Origin: Candidatus Staskawiczbacteria bacterium
GTDB lineage: Bacteria; Patescibacteriota; Minisyncoccia; Minisyncoccales; Staskawiczbacteraceae
DNA: 11,612 bases
Direction of reading: 5' to 3'
Assembly: GCA_026395195.1 (NCBI GenBank)
Contig: JAPLZD010000069.1
Location: 1 to 11,612, forward strand
The notes under the pieces are model-generated. The model was given only the letters and a program-made list of their open reading frames with translations. It was not told where the DNA came from and did not search any database. The translations under genes were made by a program, and so were the position numbers. Shown piece by piece: positions 4,698 to 11,612 of the stretch (the first letter of the stretch is position 1; each line of letters opens with the position of its first letter).

Positions 4698-6020
4698 TCA
4701 AAAAGTAATTTTCACATTATAACTTACAACACCCTGGCTTACAGTTCCAACTGTGTCAACTTCGGTCACCTTTCCGGAAATAGATAAGCCGTCTATGGCG
4801 TCAAAAGTAACGACCACCTTGTCCCCCAATTTTATTTTTGGAATATCTGTTTCGCTTAGAGAAATTTCGAGAATTTGCTGTTTAGTAACAATAGACCCCA
4901 AAACAGTTCCCGATGAGACTGTGTTCCCAGTTTTAACCGTAGAATCTGCCGCAGAAATAATGCCATCTATGGGTGCGTATATATAATATTTTGCTAAATT
5001 ATCTTTGGCGTCTGCCAGCGCGTTTTCATATTGCTGAATATTAAGATTTTGCGACTGAACGTCTGTGCCAATCTTTGCAACAGCTTGTTCTTTTGTTGTT
5101 ATGTCTGTTTTTGCAGTCGAAAGAGCGGTTATATCTGTGGAGAGTGAAGAAATGGCCGAACTTAAATTTGTAACTTGGCTTGTGGTTGTTGCCGATGCGA
5201 TGAGGGGTGTTAAATTTTTTGTAGAAAGTATGTTTTGATATTCTTGAGCAAGATTAAACGCTTGCCTAACCAAATCGAGAAAAGTTTTTCCGGAAGTATA
5301 AGCATTGTTAACGGCTTCTTCAATTTGTGAACCGGGCGAGCTTTTGTTGAGAAGCCATCCGGCTTGCTGTATTGTGAGCAACCCGTCTTGCATATCGGTA
5401 TATTTTTTCTCAATGTCATTATTCCAATAATTCAAGTCCGATGAATTTTTGTTGTAAAATTTTACAAGGTATAAGTAATAATCCATATCGCTTTTAGTGT
5501 CGCCATAACTGCTGGTTTGAAACATTGGGTCTAAATTGGTTTTTATTGTTACTAAATCCTTAAATATATTTGTTAGCGCGCCAAGCCCCTCGTCGTAAGC
5601 AGTATCAAGTGCATCTGTTGCAATTCCTTGGACGTCTGTTGTTGATAATTGGGCGTTTACTAAATCATTTTCTGCGCTTTGCACTGTTTTTTGCGCGTCT
5701 TTGGGATAAACCTCTGCTAAAAGCGTGCCGGCTTTGACCGCCTGCCCTTTTTGCAGATTTATGTAAAAAATTTTTCCCGAAGCCCCTGCTTTAATATCCA
5801 GTTGATTTAACGCGGAAACTTGCCCCGAACCTGAAACAGAAGAAATTATTGTTCCTTTTTCTGCCGCCGCCAAAACATATCGGGTTTCTCCGCTTTTGTT
5901 ATTGAGTGAGGAGTATCCATAATAGCCAACGGCTATTAGAATAATAATTATCACGCCAGATACAACTTTGTGTCCTAAAGCAAGCGCTTTTATTTTTTTA
6001 AGCAAATTACGCAGGCTCAT
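4698..6020 (-). CDS. macA: Periplasmic adaptor (MacA/HlyD family), N-terminal part ended by a frameshift
   Basis: The 440-residue frame starts at ATG 6020. It has a cytoplasmic Arg/Lys-rich start, a transmembrane helix (about 19-36), the first half of a lipoyl-like domain (SVSGSGQVSALNQLDIKAG to GTLLAEV), a long helical hairpin (about 110-340), the second lipoyl half (YIYAPIDGIISAADSTVKTG) and most of a beta-barrel domain. Such adaptors link MacB-type permeases to the outside. The frame ends VSYNVKITF then TGA, inside a beta strand; dropping one T from the five-T run (4704..4700) continues the protein as DTQDDRVKPGM. The gene is either disrupted, expressed by +1 frameshifting at UUU-UGA, or affected by a sequence error. 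The 39 bases before the start show no clear Shine-Dalgarno. Confidence 0.87.
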   Translation of the reverse strand: MSLRNLLKKIKALALGHKVVSGVIIIILIAVGYYGYSSLNNKSGETRYVLAAAEKGTIISSVSGSGQVSALNQLDIKAGASGKIFYINLQKGQAVKAGTLLAEVYPKDAQKTVQSAENDLVNAQLSTTDVQGIATDALDTAYDEGLGALTNIFKDLVTIKTNLDPMFQTSSYGDTKSDMDYYLYLVKFYNKNSSDLNYWNNDIEKKYTDMQDGLLTIQQAGWLLNKSSPGSQIEEAVNNAYTSGKTFLDLVRQAFNLAQEYQNILSTKNLTPLIASATTTSQVTNLSSAISSLSTDITALSTAKTDITTKEQAVAKIGTDVQSQNLNIQQYENALADAKDNLAKYYIYAPIDGIISAADSTVKTGNTVSSGTVLGSIVTKQQILEISLSETDIPKIKLGDKVVVTFDAIDGLSISGKVTEVDTVGTVSQGVVSYNVKITF

Positions 6021-6039
6021 TTTTTATAAGTTTTTAATA

Positions 6040-6531
6040 TTAGTTTTGAGGCAAAAGCTTTTGCGGCGGTGGAGGCATCACGCGGATAAGTTTTGCCTCA
6101 ATTTGTCCCAAGCTATTTGGGCTGCCTATGCAAATAATATTATCATCAACTTTTAAGTCAGATAGTTTTATATTCTTCTTTTGCAATATAATCACTGTTT
6201 TGCTGTCTATTAAAACAACCTTTTCTGTGTTGTCTATATCTCTCACGGTCAATGTGTCCTGGCCCGATTTAGTTGAGGGAACAATTTTAATTATCTGGCC
6301 GAAACATCCGTTTGAATTCGGAAGTTCATTTTCAGTGCCCATCAAATCCCCGAAAAATCCTCCTTGCGGACCGCCGAAATTACGATGATATTCATCGGCC
6401 CATTGAAACGAAAAGTCAGCTTTTTTCGTCCCAACAAAAACGCCCAAGCCAAAAACAAAAGCCAGAATTATTAATCCGCCAATTCCTAAAATTACTGCTT
6501 TGAATGTTTTCGATTGCAAAATATCTTTCAT
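6040..6531 (-). CDS. Membrane-anchored DUF5666-like protein, upstream of the exporter
   Basis: The 163-residue protein has a short basic cytoplasmic start, one transmembrane helix (about 11-33), a Phe/Gly-rich spacer (NFGGPQGGFFGDLMG) and an extracytoplasmic beta-rich domain (about 73-150). The domain runs GCFGQIIKIV, DTLTVRDIDNTEKVVLI, DSKTVIIL, IKLSDLKVDDNIICIGS and IEAKLIRVMPPPP, a pattern like DUF5666 and like the protein at 1929..2345. Together the two look like distant paralogues placed on either side of the MacAB-like genes. Function is unknown; an accessory role at the exporter is inferred only from position. The start ATG at 6531 follows the previous stop by four bases, so the genes are tightly linked. 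Confidence 0.7.
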   Translation of the reverse strand: MKDILQSKTFKAVILGIGGLIILAFVFGLGVFVGTKKADFSFQWADEYHRNFGGPQGGFFGDLMGTENELPNSNGCFGQIIKIVPSTKSGQDTLTVRDIDNTEKVVLIDSKTVIILQKKNIKLSDLKVDDNIICIGSPNSLGQIEAKLIRVMPPPPQKLLPQN

Positions 6532-6535
6532 ATTG

Positions 6536-6898
6536 TTACGCTCGCGCCTTAATTATAGTTTTTACGTCCCTTGTTAGAGATTTAATTGATTGTAATAATG
6601 TTAGTAAAAAAGCTAGAAACAAGGCCAAACTTACGGCTGGAAGGGTTTCTAAAAGGGTCATTGCAAAGCTCTGCCAATATGTTTTTATGATTGAAAAATC
6701 TGAGAAAACCAGCGACGAAAATCGCAAAAATCCTGATTGGTTGACATCGGATAGAAGCATTTTGAAAGACGGAAAAAATCCAGCGAGAGAAAAAAACAGG
6801 GTAATCGAAAACAAAATGATTCTTCTTAAAACCAAAAGGCGCTCTTCTTTATGAATGCGCTGTAAAATTTTTTCGAGTAGGCCCAAAGGAAGCTGCAT
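6536..6898 (-). CDS. Two-helix membrane protein next to the sigma factor; possible sigma regulator
   Basis: From the ATG at 6898 the protein has 120 residues. An amphipathic basic N-terminus (LGLLEKILQRIHKEERLL) precedes two hydrophobic segments (about 25-45 and 82-102) separated by a loop rich in Ser and Phe, and the C-terminus is basic. It lies seven bases after the sigma factor stop. Genes in that place often encode membrane anti-sigma factors, but the zinc-binding HxxxCxxC motif of the ZAS family is absent, so this role is an inference from position alone. A TTG at 6943 would add 15 residues overlapping the sigma gene; the ATG is preferred. I cannot assign a named family. Confidence 0.65.
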   Translation of the reverse strand: MQLPLGLLEKILQRIHKEERLLVLRRIILFSITLFFSLAGFFPSFKMLLSDVNQSGFLRFSSLVFSDFSIIKTYWQSFAMTLLETLPAVSLALFLAFLLTLLQSIKSLTRDVKTIIKARA

Positions 6899-6905
6899 AT
6901 TACCA

Positions 6906-7484
6906 TTACGAGAGATAATTGTCTCTTGGTGCTGATTTTTCAATGTTTTTGCGAAGCCCGGAAAGCGTTCTTCGGTACCTGCTTTTTACGGTATTAATAG
7001 ATTCTTCAAAAATTTCGGCAATTTGCTTAAAGCTCAGCCCCTCTACGTGCCTTAAATTTATAATTTTTTGCTCGTTTTTACCAAGGCCTTCCATGGCTGA
7101 AGCCAAGACCCTCTTATCGCTTAAATTTTCAACCAAATTTAAAGGAGCTGCCTTAATATTTTCGATTAGAGCATTTTGGCCCTCTTCATTTTCGAATCTC
7201 GAGAAAGGTATTGATTTTTTCTTTCTTAAGTAATCAATTGAGGAATTTTTGGCAATTTGGAAAAGCCACGGCTTAAAACTTTTCCTTTGATCGAATTTTT
7301 TAATATTTTTCCAAATTTTAATAAAAACTTCCTGGGTTATGTCCTCTGCGGCGGCTTGGTTTCCGACATTTTTGTAAACAAAACTGTAAATTGGTTTTAT
7401 GTATTTTCCAATCAGCATCTCCAGCGACTTTTCATCGCCCTTCAAATACTGCTGTATTAATTTTTTATCTTCAATAGTAATCAT
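6906..7484 (-). CDS. ECF-type RNA polymerase sigma factor (sigma-70 family)
   Basis: From the ATG at 7484 the protein has 192 residues, the normal size for group 4 (ECF) sigma factors. Region 2 covers about 19-90, with the core-binding segment EDITQEVFIKIWKN (47-60) and the -10 recognition part FKPWLFQIAKNSSIDYLRKK. A linker follows, and region 4 (about 125-178) holds a helix-turn-helix, LSFKQIAEIFEESINTVKSR. Regions 1 and 3 are absent. It should direct polymerase to a specific promoter set, perhaps including its own cluster. An ATG at 7499 overlaps the upstream nuclease stop (ATGA) and would add five residues; longer extensions enter the nuclease gene and look non-native. The membrane protein just downstream may control it. 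I could not identify a target promoter in the window. Confidence 0.9.
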   Translation of the reverse strand: MITIEDKKLIQQYLKGDEKSLEMLIGKYIKPIYSFVYKNVGNQAAAEDITQEVFIKIWKNIKKFDQRKSFKPWLFQIAKNSSIDYLRKKKSIPFSRFENEEGQNALIENIKAAPLNLVENLSDKRVLASAMEGLGKNEQKIINLRHVEGLSFKQIAEIFEESINTVKSRYRRTLSGLRKNIEKSAPRDNYLS

Positions 7485-7495
7485 TCCTGATATCA

Positions 7496-8353
7496 TCATA
7501 GCACAGTATACATATCTTGCCCATATCCGCCAATTCCAATATATTCTGCCTCCCCCTTTAATATTTTTTCGAAGGGACGGCAGGCAAAGCATCCCGACCC
7601 GCCTTCGGATACCCCGCCCTTTGGACAGTCAAATTCTTTTTTTTCTCTTGCAGTTTTAATTTTTCTGGAAACCGCAAGCACATTTTCACGAGCCTTTTTT
7701 ATGTCGGGCAAGGCCACCGACATTGGCGCGTCGTCTTTGTCTAAGTACCAATACGCGGCGCCGGAAACTTTTCTTTTCTGTAAATTATTCAAAAGTAAAA
7801 GATAAATTGGCAGTTGCAAAGAATCCTCCTTTTCCTCATTTCTGCCGGTCTTAAAATCGATCACCCGTATGCTGTCATCCTCCGGAACATACTCTAACCA
7901 ATCAATTTTCCCATTTAAAATAATATTTTCTTCTTCCGACAAAAAGAAATTCGGGGGCATTCCGTTGTGCGTTGGCGGAAGTTTTACGGTTTTATTTCTT
8001 AGCGGCCCAGGATTTTTTGCAACGCGTAAAACCATATTTCTTCCGCGATCTTTTGCATCTTTCTCTTCTGCTTCGCTTTTAAACCCGCCCTGTTTGCCAG
8101 AAACCTTTTTCCATTCTTCCTCAAAAGCAATTTCCAATGGCTGCAAAAATCTTTCCTCGGCTTTGTATTTTGATAATCCTTCTAATGTTTCGTGCACCGC
8201 TATTCCCAAGGAAAGCGCGCTCGACGTTATATTTATTTTTCTTCCTTTATCATTTTTATAAACATTGTGCAAAAAATAAAGCCGGGGGCATTTTAAAAAG
8301 TCCCCGATTGAAGAGTGCGAAACCCAAACCGAGTTGAACTTATCCTGTGCCAT
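7496..8353 (-). CDS. Stand-alone RecB-family (Cas4/AddB-like) iron-sulphur nuclease
   Basis: The 285-residue protein is a PD-(D/E)XK superfamily nuclease of the PDDEXK_1 type. The active site is complete: His54 (VHETLEG), Asp151 (GKIDWLE), Asp166 and Lys168 (VIDFKTG), and Gln180 with Tyr184 (QLPIYLL). Four Cys fit the Cas4/AddB iron-sulphur staple: Cys22 in KCPRLYF at the N-terminus and Cys243, Cys255 and Cys258 at the C-terminus, although the spacing of the last three is unusual. The fold is expected to cut or resect DNA ends. No cas1, cas2 or repeat array is present, so a CRISPR role is not supported. Its start overlaps the end of the 117-residue gene by 14 bases, and its TGA overlaps a possible sigma start, so it is co-translated with both. 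It shares the nuclease fold with the C-terminal part of the helicase upstream. Confidence 0.85.
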   Translation of the reverse strand: MAQDKFNSVWVSHSSIGDFLKCPRLYFLHNVYKNDKGRKINITSSALSLGIAVHETLEGLSKYKAEERFLQPLEIAFEEEWKKVSGKQGGFKSEAEEKDAKDRGRNMVLRVAKNPGPLRNKTVKLPPTHNGMPPNFFLSEEENIILNGKIDWLEYVPEDDSIRVIDFKTGRNEEKEDSLQLPIYLLLLNNLQKRKVSGAAYWYLDKDDAPMSVALPDIKKARENVLAVSRKIKTAREKKEFDCPKGGVSEGGSGCFACRPFEKILKGEAEYIGIGGYGQDMYTVL

Positions 8354-8693
8354 AGTTGTTAAAGCCGTATTTTTTAGCTTCGTCGTATTGTTTTTTACTT
8401 GTTCTGTCTATTCTAAAAACTTTATTGTGAAAAACTATAAAGTGCAGCCGGTCATTTTTAAAATCAGCGTACCAATTATGCGCGGGTTCCAGCGACTCGC
8501 TTAGTTCGTAAGCAATTTTCGCCGCTTTTTCCGGGCTAACCTCAACCGAAAGAATTGTCCATTGTTTTAGCCACGGAGTTTGGTGCTTTTTAGCAACTTT
8601 TTCAATCTTAGTTCCAAGAATTTTTATTTTCTCCAAAACGCCCCCTTTTTCAAGGCTTTCCTTGATTATTACGCCCATATAATTTGTTGACAT
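8340..8693 (-). CDS. Conserved protein of unknown function between two nuclease genes
   Basis: The 117-residue soluble protein starts MSTNYMGVIIKESLEKG and has mixed alpha/beta character with a Trp/Tyr-rich centre (TPWLKQWTILSVEV, HNWYADF, LHFIVFHNKVFRID). It has no membrane helix, signal or Cys motif. Its general look resembles a conserved uncharacterised family I believe occurs in archaea and bacteria, but I cannot name it. It follows the helicase gene by 12 bases and overlaps the nuclease gene by 14, so it is locked into the DNA-processing part of the cluster; whether it acts there is inference. A second ATG five codons in (MGVII) is possible. There is no visible Shine-Dalgarno. Confidence 0.75.
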   Translation of the reverse strand: MSTNYMGVIIKESLEKGGVLEKIKILGTKIEKVAKKHQTPWLKQWTILSVEVSPEKAAKIAYELSESLEPAHNWYADFKNDRLHFIVFHNKVFRIDRTSKKQYDEAKKYGFNNYGTG

Positions 8694-8705
8694 ATTTTTA
8701 TTATT

Positions 8706-11612
8706 TTATTTTTGTGCAAAATCGCAGATGTCTTTGAAGTCGCAGTACTGGCATTGCCAGCCCGGGGTTGGTTCAAACTCGCTATTTTTAATTTTTTCTA
8801 TTTCTTTTATTATTTTTTGTTTTTGATCTTCAAGCTCTTTTTCCGATCCCAAAAATGACGCAATTTTTCCGTCGTCTAAATAATAATAAGCAAGCTGTTT
8901 TGGTTTCAAATGCAAAACTTCCTGCGCGGCAATTTGGTAAATTAAAAGCTGCTCTTTGGCGTCTAAATCCAGTTTGTCTTTTGATTGTCCGGTTTTATAA
9001 TCAATAATTGCCACTCCCCCATCAACTTCATCAATCCTGTCAATTACTCCATACAAAGTATACCCGCCAATTTTCAAATTAAAGGGCATTTCCAGGGCTG
9101 GCCGTCCGCTGACTTTCAAAATTTTTGGGCGACTCTTTTCAAACTGCTCGTAAAATTTCTTAATTATTTTTTTGCCGTTTGTGTAATATTCGTCCTTTTC
9201 TTTTTTTGAACCGTACCATTCGTCAATCCAATTTTCCTCGTATAATTCCGTTAATTTTTCAAAAGAATTTAATTTTTTTGTTTTTTTATCTGTAGCTTTC
9301 TCTCCAAACAGATTTTCCTGTTCGGCCCTTTTTTCCTCATTCTCCCATTTTAAAAATGCATCCAGTGTGTTGTGCATTGTTTTACCGAAAGAAAAAACAG
9401 CCTTGCCGCGCGTGGGAACCTTCAAAATAAATCCAAATTTGTATTGCAACGGGCATTTTTCAAACGCAGCCAGCTGTGAATAAGAAAAATGTTGCGGCAA
9501 AAATTGTGAGCTCACTTGGGACGTCACTGCTCGTCTCGAACTCCCTACTCGCGTCTCGCTTCGCTCGCGCGAGCCCTTTATCCCTAACCCCTCGGCTCGC
9601 AGCAACGTCCCTCGCTCGCCTGCGATATCTTGAGCATCAAATCCCATCTCAACCAAGAATCTGGATAATTTTTTCTTGCGCTGGCCCCCATAATCATCGG
9701 CCGAGGTAAAATAAAGCTCTTTTTTTGCTCTTGTCATGGCAACATAACAAAGCCGCCTTTCCTCCTGCAAATGCGCGTCGCCAGCCGGTTTTATGTCTTT
9801 TATCAATGCATCGGGCAGTTCAATGGGGTCTTTCCGCTGGTCGGTTGGAAAACGGCGGTCAACCATATTCACCAAAAACACATATTTAAATTCCAGGCCT
9901 TTTGCTCCGTGAATTGTCATAACTTTTATCATTTCCGGCCCCTGTTCGGGGTCAAATTCCAGTTTTCCTTCTTCGCCCGATTCCAATTCCAAATTCATTT
10001 CTTGCATAAAATTTTTCAAAACTGGCGAAACATTTGCCTCTTCAAATGTTTTTATTTTTTTATAAAATTGATTTAATAAATCTATTTTTTCTTCCTCGTT
10101 GTTATGAATCAGGTGTTTTAAATATCCAGAATCCTCGAGAAAAGCAACTAAAACCTCAGAAACTCCTTTTTCTCTGGCCATCTGGCTGTGTTTTTTAATC
10201 AAACTTAACACAAAAACAACTTTTTCTTTTGTTTTTGCGGAAATGCCGGAAATCAATTGCAGCTCCTGCAAGGCGTCGAAAAGTGAAATTGTTTTTCTTC
10301 GGCAAAATTGCGTGATTGCCGCGATGTCAGCTTCTTCAATTTCCAAAAACGATAAATTTAAAATTCTGTAAACCGCGGTACCTTCATGGTAATTATCCAG
10401 CAATTTAAAATAAGAAATTACGTCCAAAATTACTGGCCTTGAATACAATCCGCGCGAGGCTAAAAATTGGTAAGGCAGATTGGCGCGTTCTAATGCTTTA
10501 ATAAATGGAATTGCCGAATCGTTTGCGCGCACCAGAATTGCAAAGTCGTTGTAGGTTGCGTCCTTGTTGTTTTTAAGAATTTCTAAAATCTTTTTTAAGG
10601 TTTCACCTACCTCCCCATCCAAATTTCGCGCGTGAATATGTTCTATAACCCCCGGCTCTGCCGTATTTGCCACCAATTTTTTATTTATTTTAATTCTAAA
10701 TTCCAATCTGTCGGGGTCATTTTGTTTTATAAAATTGTATGACTTATCTAAAATGTTTTGCGAAGACCTGTAATTATTTATCAGCGAAACTTGTTTTGCC
10801 TTTGGCCCGCCCTTGTCGAGGTTTGCGAAAAAATCTTCCTGAAATTTTATAATGTTTGAAAAGCTCGCTCCTCGCCAGCGATAAATTGCCTGGTCGTCGT
10901 CTGCGCAGACTGTTAAATTGTTAGCAGGCTCCGCCAAAAGTTTTATTAATTCGTATTGTGACCAATTTGTATCCTGAAATTCGTCAACTAAAATATATTT
11001 GAATTTCTCTCGGTATTTTTTGAGAATTTGCGGGCGTTTTTTGAAAAGTTTCAGGCAATAATTTATGAGGTCGCCAAAATCCAAGGCGCCATTTTCCAGT
11101 AAGATTTTCTGGTAAACATGGTACGCATTGGCAACCTCTGCAATGCGCTGAGTTTCCATTTCTTCCGGCCCGTCATCTCTTGTTTTTAAACTGTCGGCAT
11201 ATTCTAAATAATTTTCAGGATAAAGTACCTCGTCTTTGCAGTGTGAAAAATGGGAAATTAATGCCTGAATAAATTTTGTAGGATTTCCCAATGCTTTATA
11301 ATATTTTAAATCAAACTTATCCAAGTTTTGGCGAGCCAAAAGCCAGCCGGAAGTTGAGTCTAAAATTTTAAAGTCCGGAGGCAATCCAATATCTAACGCA
11401 TTTTCTCTTAAAACCCTTTCACAGAAGGCATGGAAGGTCGAGACCCATAAATCCATGTATCCAAAATCTAGAAGCTTGTCTACCCTTTCCTCCATTTCAA
11501 AGGCAGCTTTTTCGGTAAAAGTCACAGCCAAAATTTCTTCCGGCTTTGCCAATCCTTTTTCAATTAAATTTACAATTCTTTGGGTAATAACCGTTGTTTT
11601 TCCGGTTCCGGC
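8706..11612 (-). CDS. UvrD/PcrA-like helicase fused to a RecB-type nuclease (AddA/AddB-like), 5' truncated
   Basis: The frame is open to the window edge, where the first codons read AGTGKTT, the end of Walker A; 968 residues are visible and the true start is outside. Superfamily 1A motifs follow in order: VTFTEKAA (Ia), STFHAFC (Ib), VDEFQDT with Asp210-Glu211 (II), DDDQAIYRWRGA (III), NYRSS (IV), TIHGAKGLEF (V) and VAMTRAK (VI). The C-terminal 250 residues are an AddB/Cas4-like nuclease with His747, Asp858, Asp871, Lys873 and an iron-sulphur set Cys720, Cys954, Cys957 and Cys963. One chain thus joins 3'-5' unwinding and end cutting, as in double-strand break processing. The inter-domain linker (residues about 668-698) is encoded by a GC-rich palindromic segment. 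A TTG at 11552 is not the start, as it would remove Walker A. Confidence 0.92.
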   Translation of the reverse strand, partial: AGTGKTTVITQRIVNLIEKGLAKPEEILAVTFTEKAAFEMEERVDKLLDFGYMDLWVSTFHAFCERVLRENALDIGLPPDFKILDSTSGWLLARQNLDKFDLKYYKALGNPTKFIQALISHFSHCKDEVLYPENYLEYADSLKTRDDGPEEMETQRIAEVANAYHVYQKILLENGALDFGDLINYCLKLFKKRPQILKKYREKFKYILVDEFQDTNWSQYELIKLLAEPANNLTVCADDDQAIYRWRGASFSNIIKFQEDFFANLDKGGPKAKQVSLINNYRSSQNILDKSYNFIKQNDPDRLEFRIKINKKLVANTAEPGVIEHIHARNLDGEVGETLKKILEILKNNKDATYNDFAILVRANDSAIPFIKALERANLPYQFLASRGLYSRPVILDVISYFKLLDNYHEGTAVYRILNLSFLEIEEADIAAITQFCRRKTISLFDALQELQLISGISAKTKEKVVFVLSLIKKHSQMAREKGVSEVLVAFLEDSGYLKHLIHNNEEEKIDLLNQFYKKIKTFEEANVSPVLKNFMQEMNLELESGEEGKLEFDPEQGPEMIKVMTIHGAKGLEFKYVFLVNMVDRRFPTDQRKDPIELPDALIKDIKPAGDAHLQEERRLCYVAMTRAKKELYFTSADDYGGQRKKKLSRFLVEMGFDAQDIAGERGTLLRAEGLGIKGSRERSETRVGSSRRAVTSQVSSQFLPQHFSYSQLAAFEKCPLQYKFGFILKVPTRGKAVFSFGKTMHNTLDAFLKWENEEKRAEQENLFGEKATDKKTKKLNSFEKLTELYEENWIDEWYGSKKEKDEYYTNGKKIIKKFYEQFEKSRPKILKVSGRPALEMPFNLKIGGYTLYGVIDRIDEVDGGVAIIDYKTGQSKDKLDLDAKEQLLIYQIAAQEVLHLKPKQLAYYYLDDGKIASFLGSEKELEDQKQKIIKEIEKIKNSEFEPTPGWQCQYCDFKDICDFAQK
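9518..9611. repeat. GC-rich palindromic segment embedded in frame in the helicase-nuclease gene
   Basis: A 94-base segment is bounded by an imperfect 13-base inverted repeat: GGGACGTCACTGC at 9518..9530 and the complement of GGGACGTTGCTGC at 9599..9611 (11 of 13 identical). Inside is a perfect 12-base palindrome GCTCGCGCGAGC (9563..9574). A further perfect palindrome GTGAGCTCAC lies just outside (9506..9515). The segment is far richer in GC than the surrounding gene and keeps the frame open, adding residues rich in Arg, Ser, Gly and Glu (KGSRERSETRVGSSRRA) between the two domains. It resembles protein-embedded palindromic elements such as the Rickettsia RPEs in layout, but I know of no named family that it matches. 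Confidence 0.55.

Noticed and set aside
4698..4700. UGA read as glycine or tryptophan (alternative code)
   Set aside because: Reading through leaves the frame wrong and meets a TAG after about 30 codons, while purN, the ATPase and the nuclease all end properly at TGA.
7485..7592. N-terminal extension of the sigma factor to 7592
   Set aside because: The extra residues come from the overlapping nuclease gene in another frame and are unlike any sigma N-terminus; region 2 starts normally after the ATG at 7484.
7496..8353. Stand-alone nuclease as a CRISPR Cas4
   Set aside because: There is no repeat array, cas1 or cas2 in the window, and the neighbours are a helicase-nuclease and a sigma factor; Cas4-like fold alone is not enough.
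9476..9709. Plus-strand open frame over the GC-rich segment
   Set aside because: It overlaps a helicase with full motifs on both sides, and the open frame follows from the GC-rich palindromic insert.

Overview
The window looks like a piece of a Patescibacteria (CPR, Parcubacteria-like) genome. It is AT-rich, compact, and every gene I can support lies on the minus strand. Several proteins are of types common in that group: a single-chain UvrD helicase with a C-terminal RecB-like nuclease, small membrane-anchored DUF5666-like proteins next to a MacAB-type exporter, and an ECF sigma factor followed by a two-helix membrane protein. UGA acts as a normal stop here, which argues against the Gracilibacteria and Absconditabacteria, where UGA encodes glycine. 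The lineage is an inference from gene content; no rRNA or marker gene is present.

Reading in the direction of transcription (right to left), the window opens inside a long gene cluster. First come three DNA-processing genes: a helicase-nuclease cut by the window edge at its Walker A motif, a 117-residue conserved protein of unknown function, and a second, stand-alone Cas4/AddB-like nuclease. Next are an ECF sigma factor and a small two-helix membrane protein, then an export module: a DUF5666-like protein, a periplasmic adaptor (MacA/HlyD type) broken by a one-base frameshift, a MacB/LolD-type ATPase, and a MacB-type permease. A second DUF5666-like protein, a membrane-anchored FKBP prolyl isomerase and a PurN-like formyltransferase complete the series. 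Gaps are mostly under 50 bases and several genes overlap. The only clear intrinsic terminator on this stretch overlaps the purN stop codon, so one long transcript of about 11 kb is possible, although internal promoters cannot be excluded.

Past that terminator a separate unit with an extended -10 promoter encodes a 63-residue membrane protein with a Cys/His-rich tail, followed by its own terminator. At the left end a near-perfect sigma-70 promoter drives two tRNA-like genes and then a partial protein gene with a very strong Shine-Dalgarno. One tRNA is a proline tRNA with an odd anticodon loop. The other has good acceptor, D and T arms, but its anticodon arm folds into a GAAA-capped hairpin without a normal seven-base loop.

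The points most worth a second look are: the tRNA-like gene without a standard anticodon loop; the UUU-UGA frameshift in the adaptor gene; a GC-rich palindromic segment inserted in frame in the linker between the helicase and nuclease domains, like a protein-embedded palindromic element; and the pairing of two iron-sulphur RecB-family nucleases around an unknown conserved protein.
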